A DNA stretch of 64,000 nucleotides, taken from Nocardioides immobilis. Its GTDB lineage: Bacteria; Actinomycetota; Actinomycetes; Propionibacteriales; Nocardioidaceae. Below, in pieces: positions 1 to 10,184 of this stretch. The stretch covers positions 42,716 to 106,715 of the forward strand of contig NZ_QXGH01000033.1 in the NCBI RefSeq assembly GCF_003515065.1, given 5' to 3'. A program made the translations under genes and the position numbers. Below the pieces are notes generated by a model, which had not been told where the DNA came from, searched no databases, and saw only the letters and a program-made list of their open reading frames with translations. Numbering within the stretch: the stretch's first letter is position 1; each line of letters begins with the position of its first letter.

Positions 1-291
1 GCCGTCGACCGCGGAGGACCCGCCGGACAGGCCGGTGCCCGCGCCGCGGGGCACCACCGGCACCCGGTGAGCAGCGGCCCAGCGCAGGGCGGTCTGGACG
101 TGGGCGGCGGTCTCGGCGCGGACCACCGCGATCGGGGTCCCGGCCGAGCCGTCGCGCGCGAAGTCCTCGCGGTACTTCTCGATCGCGGCCGCGTCGCTGA
201 CCACCACCCCATCGGGGAGGTCGGCGACCAGTTGCGCCAGTGCGGCGCCGAGCGGCGCGGTGCCATGCGATGCAACTCGCGGAGTGCTCAC
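1..291 (-). CDS. FAD-linked oxidase (GlcD/D-lactate dehydrogenase type), N-terminal part, runs off the window
   Basis: The first 97 codons of a gene that continues past base 1. It starts at GTG 291 and reads MSTPRVASHG..., then VVVSDAAAIEKYREDFARDG, and ends in VPVVPRGAGTGLSGGSSAVDG-like sequence. The PRGAGTGLSGG stretch is the FAD pyrophosphate-binding motif of the FAD_binding_4 (PCMH) fold of glycolate oxidase GlcD and D-lactate dehydrogenases, which oxidise 2-hydroxy acids with FAD. The substrate cannot be told from this fragment. The gene is divergent from the formate-dehydrogenase-like gene at 432, with a palindrome in the shared upstream region. The family call is secure; the exact enzyme is not. 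Confidence 0.8.
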   Translation of the reverse strand, partial: MSTPRVASHGTAPLGAALAQLVADLPDGVVVSDAAAIEKYREDFARDGSAGTPIAVVRAETAAHVQTALRWAAAHRVPVVPRGAGTGLSGGSSAVDG

Positions 292-326
292 AGCCGCAGC
301 CTAGTGAGGCGGCTCCCGCTGATAAG

Positions 327-353
327 CAACATTGATCGAGCGATCCAATGTTG
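327..353. repeat. Interrupted palindrome between divergent genes, candidate operator
   Basis: CAACATTG-ATCG (327-338) faces CGATC-CAATGTTG (341-353): eight perfect outer pairs, four inner pairs and one unpaired base. It is 36 bases from the oxidase start (291) and about 80 bases from the fdhF-like start (432). It contains ATTG-N11-CAAT, a dyad size common for LysR or GntR regulators. Binding by the LysR protein encoded at 3537-4439 is an inference. Confidence 0.5.
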
Positions 354-431
354 ATCTTTGACGCCCCGGACACCGTCGGAGGACGATGAGGAGGCGGCGC
401 TCGGCCGCAGGACAGAGGTGCAGTGAAGGCG

Positions 432-2717
<2,286 letters not shown>

Positions 2718-2719
2718 CG

Positions 2720-3547
2720 ATGGGCAGGGTGACGGTACGGCGTCCGGTGCTGCGGGTCCGCGACGGCGCGACCAGCCGCCGCCCGGACTCCTTGGCCGCC
2801 GAGGAGCCGATGGAGATCAGGGTCGACGGCCGGGCGTTGACCGTGACGATGCGGACGCCGGGTGACGACTTCGACCTGGCGGTCGGGTTCCTCGTCAGCG
2901 AAGGTGTCGTCGGCGCTGTCGAGGACCTGGCATCCGTGCGCTACTGCGCCGGCGCCACCGCAGACGGCGGCAACACCTACAACGTCGTCGACGTCGCGCT
3001 GGCACCGGACGTGCCGCGGCCGGACCCGTCGCTGGAGCGCAACTTCTACACGACGTCGTCCTGCGGGCTGTGCGGCAAGGCCAGCCTCGACGCGGTCCGG
3101 ACGACTGCGCGGTGGACCGTCGCGGACGACCCGCTGCGGATGAGCGCGGACCTGCTTGCCGCACTTCCCGATCGGCTCCGCGCGGCGCAACGGGTCTTCG
3201 ACCGGACCGGCGGCCTCCACGCCGCCGGCCTCTTCTCGGCCGACGGCGAGCTGCTGTGCCTTCGGGAGGACGTCGGGCGCCACAACGCCGTCGACAAGGT
3301 GATCGGGCATGCGCTGCGCACCGGTCTGCTGCCCCTCCGGGGCACCGTGCTGATGGTGAGCGGACGAGCGTCCTTCGAGCTGGTGCAGAAGGCCGTCATG
3401 GCGGGGATCCCGATGATGTCGGCGGTCTCGGCGCCGTCCTCGCTTGCCGCGGACCTTGCCGACGAGGAGGGTCTGACGCTGGTCGGGTTCCTCCGGGGCG
3501 CGTCGATGAACGTCTACACGGGGTCGGAGCGCGTGCTCACCGAGTGA
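2720..3547 (+). CDS. fdhD: Formate dehydrogenase accessory sulfurtransferase FdhD
   Basis: A 275-residue FdhD, which passes sulfur from a cysteine desulfurase to the molybdenum cofactor of formate-dehydrogenase-type enzymes. The diagnostic CGLCG motif (C115 and C118) is present, as are FDLAVGFLVSEG and the C-terminal REDVGRHNAVDKVIG and MVSGRASFE blocks. The ATG at 2720 lies two bases after the upstream stop, so the gene is translationally linked to the molybdoenzyme at 432. Its last 11 bases overlap the convergent LysR gene. The call is firm because motif order and length match the family. Confidence 0.95.
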   Translation: MGRVTVRRPVLRVRDGATSRRPDSLAAEEPMEIRVDGRALTVTMRTPGDDFDLAVGFLVSEGVVGAVEDLASVRYCAGATADGGNTYNVVDVALAPDVPRPDPSLERNFYTTSSCGLCGKASLDAVRTTARWTVADDPLRMSADLLAALPDRLRAAQRVFDRTGGLHAAGLFSADGELLCLREDVGRHNAVDKVIGHALRTGLLPLRGTVLMVSGRASFELVQKAVMAGIPMMSAVSAPSSLAADLADEEGLTLVGFLRGASMNVYTGSERVLTE

Positions 3548-4439
3548 GTGCGGCGCGGAGGCCGGCGCCTCCGGCGACCTCGACGAGCGCACGGGTGAGC
3601 ATCGACTCGGGACCGTGTCCGGCGAGGACCAGGCCGACCTGGAACGAGCGACGGGGCTGGGGGAGCGGGGTGACCCGGGTGCCCTCGGGTACGCCGAACG
3701 CCGGCAGCCAGGTGTGCGGCACGATGCTGGACAGACCCATCGAGGTCACGTGCTCGTAGATGGCCGAGATGGTGTCGGTCTCCACGACCGGCTGCACGTC
3801 GACCCCGGCGTCGGCGAAGTAGCCGTCGAGGATCCGCCGGTTCTGCATGACCGGGGACAGCAGGCACAGCGGGGCCGACGCCGCCTCGGCCCACGTGACG
3901 GAGTCCCGGGCGCCCAGCTCCCCGGTCACCGGGGTGAGGAACAGGTAGCGCTCCCGGTAGAGCGGGATCACCTTGACCTGCCCGAGCGGCTCGCCGTCGA
4001 CGTACGTCATGCCGACGTCGATGTCGAAGTCGTTGAGGCTGCTGACGATCTCGCGCGACGACATCGAGGCCAGGTGGAAACGGACGAGCGGGTGCTGCTC
4101 CCGCAGCGGCGCGGTGAGGAGTGAGGCGACGCTCAGTGCGGTGGGGATGGCCCCGATCCGCAGCGTGCCCGTGAGCTCGCCGCGCATACCAGCCAGCGTC
4201 TGGCCGAGCGCCTCGCGCTCCGCGAGGATCCGCTGCGCCCACTTGAGGACCTGGGCGCCCTCCGGCGTGAAGCCCTCGAACCGTTGGCCGCGCTGGACGA
4301 CCTGGACGCCGAGCTCGGTCTCGAGCTTCCGGATGCCGGCCGACAGGGCCGGCTGGGTCACGTGGCACGCCTCCGCGGCGCGACCGAAGTGACCCTCACG
4401 GGACAGTGCCGTGAGGTACTCCAGTTGGCGCAGCAGCAT
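3537..4439 (-). CDS. LysR-family transcriptional regulator
   Basis: A 300-residue LysR regulator. The N-terminal winged helix has LRQLEYLTALSREGHFGRAAEACHVTQPALSAGIRKLE (residues 3-40), and the effector-binding domain runs from about residue 90 (GTLRIGAIPTALSVASLL). It is convergent with fdhD, overlapping it by 11 bases. LysR genes next to fdhF-like/fdhD pairs are common in actinobacteria, so it may control this molybdoenzyme; the palindrome at 327-353 is one possible site. The effector is unknown. The start at 4439 gives the standard LysR N-terminus. Confidence 0.9.
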   Translation of the reverse strand: MLLRQLEYLTALSREGHFGRAAEACHVTQPALSAGIRKLETELGVQVVQRGQRFEGFTPEGAQVLKWAQRILAEREALGQTLAGMRGELTGTLRIGAIPTALSVASLLTAPLREQHPLVRFHLASMSSREIVSSLNDFDIDVGMTYVDGEPLGQVKVIPLYRERYLFLTPVTGELGARDSVTWAEAASAPLCLLSPVMQNRRILDGYFADAGVDVQPVVETDTISAIYEHVTSMGLSSIVPHTWLPAFGVPEGTRVTPLPQPRRSFQVGLVLAGHGPESMLTRALVEVAGGAGLRAALTR

Positions 4440-4555
4440 GGCGCCATGAATACCAGAGTGGCGCGGAGCCGGGGCGTTCCCGGGCTGACCCGGATCGGCA
4501 CGCTCTCGTCGGGTACCTCCCGGGATGAACGCACATCCGAGCGAGAGGAGATGTC

Positions 4556-4726
4556 GTGGGCAACCAGGACAAGCTCGAGAACATGGCAGAAGAGAAGGTC
4601 GGCGAGGCCAAGGAAGCCGTCGGCCGCGCGTCGGACGACAAGGACCTGGAGAGCGAAGGCAAGGTCGACCAGACCAAGGCCAACCTCAAGCAGGCCGGCG
4701 AGAAGGTCAAGGACGCCTTCCGCTGA
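4556..4726 (+). CDS. CsbD-like small stress protein
   Basis: A 56-residue, highly charged, helix-prone protein: MGNQDKLENMAEEKVGEAKE, then SDDKDLESEGKVDQTKAN and ending EKVKDAFR. This matches the CsbD family, short general-stress proteins of unknown mechanism. The start is GTG 4556, with GAGAGGAG (4542-4549) upstream; the nearby ATG 4551 is in a different frame. A GGGTAC at 4511-4516 resembles the -10 of SigB-type stress promoters, but I see no matching -35. A strong hairpin terminator follows after 17 bases. It stands alone between two minus-strand genes. Confidence 0.85.
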   Translation: MGNQDKLENMAEEKVGEAKEAVGRASDDKDLESEGKVDQTKANLKQAGEKVKDAFR

Positions 4727-4743
4727 TCTGCAGCTGTCGATGA

Positions 4744-4775
4744 CGAAGGGACCCGGCACCCGCCGGGTCCCTTCG
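4744..4775. terminator. Strong hairpin terminator, probably bidirectional
   Basis: Perfect 13-bp stem (4744-4756 with 4763-4775, arm CGAAGGGACCCGG) and a six-base loop. It lies between the stop of the CsbD-like gene (4726) and the stop of the convergent repeat protein (4780). TTCG follows but no long T run, as is normal in high-GC actinobacteria. Confidence 0.85.
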
Positions 4776-4779
4776 TTCG

Positions 4780-7119
4780 TCAGTCGCTGGGACTGATCGT
4801 GATCCGGTGGATGTAGACCGAGCCGATCGTGGCTCCGTCGGGTCTGGTGAGGAAGAGGTTGGCGGTCTCGCTGCCTTCGGTGGCGGCGTCGTCGACGATC
4901 TCGAGATCGAAGGTCGCGGCGCGCTGGCCGGGTGGGATGGTCAGCCGGGTCTCGGTGACGTAGTCGGCACCTGAGGTTGCGGTGCCACCGCGGCCGAGGG
5001 CGACCGTCACGGACCTTCCGGAGACCGCGCTCAGCCGCACGGTGAGCTCGATGAGGCCGGTGGCTTCGGTGGCCGCGGTGGTCGCGGTGGTGAAGTTGAT
5101 CCGGGGTGGGTCGTCGTTGTCGCCGATGGAGCCGGACACGAGCCCGTTGCCGCCGAGGAGTACGCCGACGGGGTTGCTGAGGCTGAGCGTGAACCGTTCG
5201 CTGTTCTCGTCGAGGGCGTCGTCGAAGACCGGGACGGTGAAGGTCTTGATGGTGTCGGCGTCGGCCCAGGTCAGGGCGCCGGCGACGTCGGTGAAGTCGG
5301 CGCCGAGGGTAGCGGTGCCGGGTGCGGAGTCGTACTGGACGCTCGAGGTACCGCAGTTCGTGCCGTGCCGGGTGACCGTGGCGGTGATCGACGAGGACTC
5401 GCCCTTGGCGTAGCCCGGGTGGGCGAACTCGATGGCGCACATCACGCTGGTCCGCTCGACCTCGACGTTGTTGGCCGGGACGGGGTCGACCTGCGCCTCA
5501 TAGACGCGGGCCTGGTGTTGTGCCGGGCCGGCGACGCTCGGGGCGGCATAGGTCAGCAGCAGGCCGGGAGCGACATCGCCAGCCGCGATCGTCGTGGCGA
5601 GCTTGCACGTGATCTTCGTGGTGGGAGCGCCACAGGTCCACCCGGCTCCGGAGGCGGAGAGGAACGTGGCGCCGTCGGGCACCGCGCTGACGACGTAGAC
5701 GCCACTGGCTGCGCCGATCGCGCCGTCGATCGCCTCGACGCCGGTGACGTCGGCGTCGTCGTTCAGGTTGGTGACGCGGACCCGATAGCTGATCCGACCG
5801 TCGACGGCGACCGGGTCGGTGTTGTCGGACTGGGACAGCGCGAGGTCGACGGTCTCCGGGCCCCGGAACCGACGGGCGAACACATCTTGGTACGAGTCCT
5901 GCTCAACACTGCTCCAGGTGACGACGTAGTCGCCGTCGGCGTCCATGGCCGCGCTCGGCAGGTACTGGCTACCGGCGGTGGTGGCGGTCACCCGGGTCTC
6001 TTGACCTTGGGGAGCGCCCGTGGCGACGAAGCGCTGGGAGTACACACCGAAATCGCTGCCGTCCTGGTGCAGGCTGGTCCAGGCGATGACGAAGTTGCCG
6101 GCGGCGTCCATCGCCACCTGCGGGTCGCTCTGACCGTTGGCTGTCGTGGTGTTGACGGGAGTCTCGGCGCCTTGCGGTGTGCCTCCGGCGCTGTAGCGCT
6201 GGGCGTAGACGCCGAAGCTGCTGCCGTCCTGTTCGGTGCTCGTCCAGGCGATGACGTAGCGACCTTCGGTGCCCATCGCGATCGACGGTTCGAACTGGCC
6301 GTAATTCGTGGTGGTGTTGACGAGGGTCTCGGTGCCTTGGGGGGTGCCGGTGGAGCTGTACCGCTGGGCGTAGATGCCGTAGATGCCGTACCCGCCGGCG
6401 TCCTGATCGGAGCTGGTCCAGGCAATGACGTAGTCGCCATCGGCGTCCAGGGCGACCTCGGGGTCACGCTGACCGGAGAAGGTAGTCGTGTTGATGCGGG
6501 TTTCGGTCCCTTGGGGGGTGCCGGCGGAGTCGTACCGCTGGGCGTAGACGCCGTACCCACTGCCGTCCTGACCGAGGCTGGTCCAGGCGATGACGTAGTC
6601 GCCATCGGCGTCCATGGCGACGCTCGGCTCGTGCTGGGAATCGACGGTGGTGGTGGGGACGAGCGTCTCGGGTCCTTGGGGGATGCCGGCTGCGCTGTAG
6701 CGCTGTGCGTAGACGCCGGTGCCGCTGCCGTCCTGCACGTGGCTGGTCCAGGCGATGACGTAGTCGCCATCGGCGTCCATGGCGACGCTCGGCTCGTACT
6801 GGGGACTGACGGTGGTGGTGGGGACGAGGGTCTCGGGTCCTTGGGGGATGCCGGCTGCGCTGTAGCGCTGGGCGTAGACGCCGGTGCCGCTGCCGTCCTG
6901 CACGTGGCTGGTCCAGGCGATGACGTGGTCGCCATCGGCGTCCATGGCGATGTCCGACTCCGACTGGTCGAAGCTGGTGTGCGTGTTGACGCGGGTTTCA
7001 GCCGCGGCCGCCGGCCCCGCAAGAGCCGGCGGGGTCGCGCCCGCCACGAGTAGCGGAGCCGCTGTCGCGGCGAGGAGCAACAGCAGGTAGCGACGGGTGC
7101 GGCGGGAATCTGGGTTCAT
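4780..7119 (-). CDS. Secreted repeat protein with DUF11-like and two Calx-beta domains
   Basis: A 779-residue exported protein. Residues 1-40 form a Sec signal peptide (RRTRR, then YLLLLLAATAAPLLVAGATP, then AxA-type cleavage near 35-40). Residues 41-420 hold seven tandem ~55-residue repeats, consensus ET.VNTTT....PSVAMDADGDYVIAWTS..QDGSG.GVYAQRYSAAGTPQG. Next come a DUF11-like region (about 425-545, with VDLALSQSDNTDPVAVDGRI and cysteine pairs) and two Calx-beta domains (about 560-665 and 670-775, with GADFTDVAGALTWADAD and GADYVTETRLTIPPGQ). The DADGDYV cores and Calx-beta modules suggest Ca2+ binding. ATG 7119 starts directly before the signal peptide with AGGA upstream; reading further upstream adds an unlikely basic extension. 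Role at the surface is unknown. Confidence 0.85.
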   Translation of the reverse strand: MNPDSRRTRRYLLLLLAATAAPLLVAGATPPALAGPAAAAETRVNTHTSFDQSESDIAMDADGDHVIAWTSHVQDGSGTGVYAQRYSAAGIPQGPETLVPTTTVSPQYEPSVAMDADGDYVIAWTSHVQDGSGTGVYAQRYSAAGIPQGPETLVPTTTVDSQHEPSVAMDADGDYVIAWTSLGQDGSGYGVYAQRYDSAGTPQGTETRINTTTFSGQRDPEVALDADGDYVIAWTSSDQDAGGYGIYGIYAQRYSSTGTPQGTETLVNTTTNYGQFEPSIAMGTEGRYVIAWTSTEQDGSSFGVYAQRYSAGGTPQGAETPVNTTTANGQSDPQVAMDAAGNFVIAWTSLHQDGSDFGVYSQRFVATGAPQGQETRVTATTAGSQYLPSAAMDADGDYVVTWSSVEQDSYQDVFARRFRGPETVDLALSQSDNTDPVAVDGRISYRVRVTNLNDDADVTGVEAIDGAIGAASGVYVVSAVPDGATFLSASGAGWTCGAPTTKITCKLATTIAAGDVAPGLLLTYAAPSVAGPAQHQARVYEAQVDPVPANNVEVERTSVMCAIEFAHPGYAKGESSSITATVTRHGTNCGTSSVQYDSAPGTATLGADFTDVAGALTWADADTIKTFTVPVFDDALDENSERFTLSLSNPVGVLLGGNGLVSGSIGDNDDPPRINFTTATTAATEATGLIELTVRLSAVSGRSVTVALGRGGTATSGADYVTETRLTIPPGQRAATFDLEIVDDAATEGSETANLFLTRPDGATIGSVYIHRITISPSD
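5860..6999 (-). repeat. Seven tandem ~165-bp coding repeats
   Basis: Seven in-frame units of 165 bp (unit 4 is 174 bp, with an extra GIY triplet; the last is truncated to about 141 bp). The first three units in reading order are nearly identical at nucleotide level, including stretches encoding HVQDGSGTGVYAQRYSAAG. Such identity points to recent duplication or gene conversion. Confidence 0.9.
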
Positions 7120-7290
7120 GGCGACGTCCTTAGCGAGGTGCGACGACGGTAGAACCGCCGAGCGGTGGTCGGACCCGGAGCGCGGGAATCCAATCCCTGC
7201 GGATGAGAGAGCCCATCCATAGGGATGAGGCGTGCCGGTTCGTCCGGCTCGGACCGGAGCCGCTAAGGTGGACCTAGTTCGACATCCTTT

Positions 7291-7320
7291 AACGAGCCGT
7301 CCCGTGAGGCGGAGAAGGAG
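7291..7320 (+). promoter_or_regulatory. PyrR RNA-binding site in the pyr leader
   Basis: The leader contains CCG-TCCCGTGAGG-CGG (7297-7312), a short stem enclosing a loop that matches the PyrR consensus (UCCnGnGAGG). It is followed at once by GGAGAAGGAGG (7311-7321), the ribosome binding site of pyrR. In mycobacteria PyrR represses pyr translation by binding such a site when UMP is abundant; the overlap with the RBS fits that. No terminator hairpin is seen, so translational control is likelier than attenuation. A possible -10, TAAGGT, lies at 7264-7269. Confidence 0.8.
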
Positions 7321-7333
7321 GTCCGGCGCGCTG

Positions 7334-7924
7334 ATGCCTGCCGCTCCGTCGGCCCAGATGGGCCGCACCGTTCTTGACGCCCGTGACATCGCCCGGGCTC
7401 TCACCCGGATCTCCCACGAGATCCTCGAACGCAACAAGGGCGCGGGCGACCTCGTGCTCCTCGGCATCCCACGGCGCGGCGTCCCGCTCGCGCACCGGAT
7501 CGCCGCCCGGATCTCCTCCGTCGAGGAGTACGACGTCCCGGTCGGATCGCTCGACATCACGATGTACCGCGACGACCTCCGGATGAAGCCGGCGCGGACC
7601 CTCATGCACACCGAGATCCCGGGGGACGGGATCGACGGGAAGGTCGTCGTACTCGTGGACGACGTGCTCTACTCCGGCCGCACCATCCGGGCCGCTCTCG
7701 ACGCGCTCAACGACGTGGGCCGGCCGCGGGCCGTCCAGCTGGCGGTGCTCGTCGACCGCGGCCACCGCGAGCTCCCGATCCGCGCGGACTTCGTCGGCAA
7801 GAACCTACCGACATCGGTCGCGGAGCGGGTGAGCGTGCGGCTCTCCGAGCTGGACGACGACGGCGACGCCGACTCGGTCTCGATCGTCGTGCCGGCACCC
7901 GAGGACAACGGAGGGACGGCATGA
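7334..7924 (+). CDS. pyrR: Pyrimidine operon regulator / uracil phosphoribosyltransferase PyrR
   Basis: A 196-residue PyrR, which binds pyr mRNA in a UMP-dependent way and usually has some uracil phosphoribosyltransferase activity. The PRPP-binding motif VDDVLYSGRT is at 108-117, with LLGIPRRGVPLA (42-53) and SLDITMYRDDL (72-82) in the expected order. ATG 7334 gives the normal family length; an upstream in-frame ATG (7232) would add 34 basic residues and place the PyrR RNA site inside the gene. It is the first gene of the operon and its stop overlaps the pyrB start (ATGA). Confidence 0.95.
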   Translation: MPAAPSAQMGRTVLDARDIARALTRISHEILERNKGAGDLVLLGIPRRGVPLAHRIAARISSVEEYDVPVGSLDITMYRDDLRMKPARTLMHTEIPGDGIDGKVVVLVDDVLYSGRTIRAALDALNDVGRPRAVQLAVLVDRGHRELPIRADFVGKNLPTSVAERVSVRLSELDDDGDADSVSIVVPAPEDNGGTA

Positions 7925-8865
7925 AGCGACACCTGCTGAGCGCGGCGGACCTGACTCGCGACGACGCCGAGCTGGTCCTGACCACCGCCGCCGAGCTCCG
8001 CTCGCTGGCGGACCGGCCGATCAAGAAGCTGCCGGCCCTGCGCGGCCGCACCGTCGTCAACCTGTTCTTCGAGGACTCGACCCGCACCCGGATCTCGTTC
8101 GAGGCGGCGGCCAAGCGGCTGTCGGCCGACGTCATCAACTTCGCGGCCAAGGGCTCGAGCCTGAGCAAGGGCGAGAGCCTCAAGGACACCGCGCTCACGC
8201 TCGAGGCGATGGGCGCCGACGCGGTCGTAATCCGGCACAGCGCGAGCGGCGCGCCGCACCGGCTCGCCCACTCGGGCTGGGTGCGGTCCAGTGTCGTGAA
8301 CGCCGGCGACGGCACCCACGAGCACCCCACCCAGGCGCTCCTGGACGCGTTCACCCTCTGGCGGCACCTCGGCGAGTCGAAGCCGAGCGGGCTCGAGGGC
8401 CGCCGGGTCGCGATCGTCGGCGACGTGCTGCACAGCCGGGTCGCCCGCTCCAACGCGCTCCTGCTCCAGACGCTGGGCGTCGACGTGACGCTGGTCGGCC
8501 CGCCGACCCTGCTGCCGGTCGGCGTCGAGTCCTGGGGCGTCGACACCAGCTACGACCTCGACGCCGTGCTCCCGAAGGTCGACGCGGTGATGATGCTGCG
8601 GGTCCAGCGGGAGCGGATGCAGGGCGGGTTCTTCCCGACCCCGCGGGAGTACTCCCGCCGCTACGGCCTGGACGGTCGCCGGATGGCGACCCTGCAGGAC
8701 CACACGATCGTCATGCACCCCGGTCCGATGGTGCGCGGCATGGAGATCACCGCCGACGTCGCCGACTCCGACCGCTCGGTGATCGTCGAGCAGGTGACCA
8801 ACGGTGTCGCCGTCCGAATGGCCGTCCTTTACCTCCTCCTGGGTGGAAGCGAGAACCCCGAATGA
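7921..8865 (+). CDS. pyrB: Aspartate carbamoyltransferase catalytic subunit
   Basis: A 314-residue catalytic subunit that condenses carbamoyl phosphate with aspartate, the committed step of pyrimidine synthesis. Carbamoyl-phosphate motif STRTR is at 53-57 and HPTQ at 135-138; MHPGPMVRG near the C-terminus contributes to the aspartate site. No pyrI regulatory-chain gene is nearby, so this is the unregulated type, controlled through PyrR. It overlaps pyrR and pyrC by four bases each. Confidence 0.97.
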   Translation: MKRHLLSAADLTRDDAELVLTTAAELRSLADRPIKKLPALRGRTVVNLFFEDSTRTRISFEAAAKRLSADVINFAAKGSSLSKGESLKDTALTLEAMGADAVVIRHSASGAPHRLAHSGWVRSSVVNAGDGTHEHPTQALLDAFTLWRHLGESKPSGLEGRRVAIVGDVLHSRVARSNALLLQTLGVDVTLVGPPTLLPVGVESWGVDTSYDLDAVLPKVDAVMMLRVQRERMQGGFFPTPREYSRRYGLDGRRMATLQDHTIVMHPGPMVRGMEITADVADSDRSVIVEQVTNGVAVRMAVLYLLLGGSENPE

Positions 8866-10184
8866 CCAGCGTGACCAGCCCGAGTTTTCTCCTCAAGAAC
8901 GCAGCGATCCTCGGGGGTGAGCCGACCGACATCCGGATCGCGGACGGTGTGATCGCCCAGATCGGCGCCGGACTCACCGCCGACGGCGCGGAGGTGATCG
9001 AGGCCGACGGCCTGATCGCCCTCCCCGGACTGGTGGACCTCCACACCCACCTGCGCGAGCCCGGCCGCGAGGACGCCGAGACGGTCGAGACCGGCACCCG
9101 CGCCGCCGCACTCGGTGGCTTCACCGCGGTGCACGCGATGGCCAACACCGACCCGGTCGCCGACACCGCCGGTGTCGTCGAGCAGGTGTGGCGGCTCGGC
9201 CGGGAGGCGGGCTACTGCGACGTCTTCCCGATCGGCGCGGTCACCGTCGGCCTCAAGGGCGAGCGGCTCGCCGAGCTCGGCGCGATGGCCGACTCCGCGG
9301 CCCGCGTGCGGATCTTCTCCGACGACGGGCACTGCGTCAGCGACCCGCTGCTGATGCGGCGCGCGCTGGAGTACGTCAAGGCGTTCGACGGCGTCATCGC
9401 CCAGCACGCGCAGGACCCGCGGCTCACCGAGGGCGCGCAGATGAACGAGAGCGAGCTCTCCGGACGGCTAGGCCTGGCCGGGTGGCCGGCGGTCGCCGAG
9501 GAGGCCATCATCGCCCGCGACTGCCTGCTGACGGCTCACGTCGGCTCACGGCTGCACGTGTGTCACGTCTCCACGGCGGGCTCGGTCGAGATCGTCCGCG
9601 ACGCCAAGCGCAAGGGCTGGAACGTGACGGCGGAGGCGTGCCCGCACCACCTGCTGCTGACCGACGAGCTGGCGGCGACGTACAACCCGATCTACAAGGT
9701 CAACCCGCCGCTGCGCTCGGCCGCCGACGTCGAGGCGCTGCGCGCCGGCCTGGCCGACGGGACGATCGACATCGTCGCCACCGACCACGCGCCGCACCCG
9801 CACGAGGACAAGGACTGCGAGTGGGCGGCCGCGGCGTTCGGCATGCTCGGCCTCGAGACGGCGCTGTCGATCGTGCAGCACGCGATGGTCGACACCGGCC
9901 TGCTCGACTGGGAGGGCGTGGCCGAGCGGCTGTCCTACGCGCCGGCCCGGATCGGCCGGGTCGCCGACCACGGGCGTCCGATCGAGGTCGGGGCGCCGGC
10001 CAACCTCGCGCTCTACGACCCAGCGGCTACCAGGACGATCGACGCCGCCGAGTCCGCGTCCCTCTCGCGGAACACGCCGTACGCCGGCATGGAGCTGCCG
10101 GGAAGGATCGAGGCGACGTTCCTCCGGGGCCGGCCGACCGTGCTCGACGGCAAGCTGTACAGCCTGGACGGGAAGGTGGCCTGA
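8862..10184 (+). CDS. pyrC: Dihydroorotase
   Basis: A 440-residue class I (PyrC/CAD-type) dihydroorotase, closing carbamoyl-aspartate to dihydroorotate. Zinc-binding HTH is at 61-63 within GLVDLHTHLREPG; the catalytic-Asp loop ATDHAPHPHEDKDCEW lies near residue 305; HVCHVSTAGS and ACPHHL carry further metal ligands. Starts at ATG 8862, overlapping the pyrB stop. Its TGA shares one base with the carA ATG. Confidence 0.96.
   Translation: MTSVTSPSFLLKNAAILGGEPTDIRIADGVIAQIGAGLTADGAEVIEADGLIALPGLVDLHTHLREPGREDAETVETGTRAAALGGFTAVHAMANTDPVADTAGVVEQVWRLGREAGYCDVFPIGAVTVGLKGERLAELGAMADSAARVRIFSDDGHCVSDPLLMRRALEYVKAFDGVIAQHAQDPRLTEGAQMNESELSGRLGLAGWPAVAEEAIIARDCLLTAHVGSRLHVCHVSTAGSVEIVRDAKRKGWNVTAEACPHHLLLTDELAATYNPIYKVNPPLRSAADVEALRAGLADGTIDIVATDHAPHPHEDKDCEWAAAAFGMLGLETALSIVQHAMVDTGLLDWEGVAERLSYAPARIGRVADHGRPIEVGAPANLALYDPAATRTIDAAESASLSRNTPYAGMELPGRIEATFLRGRPTVLDGKLYSLDGKVA

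Noticed and set aside
5860..6999. CRISPR-like regular repeats
   Set aside because: Units are 165 bp, in frame, with no unique spacers; they encode protein repeats.
7120..7611. N-terminal extension of the repeat protein to an ATG at 7611
   Set aside because: The extension is basic and unlike a protein N-terminus, overlaps pyrR and its leader, and would bury the clear signal peptide.
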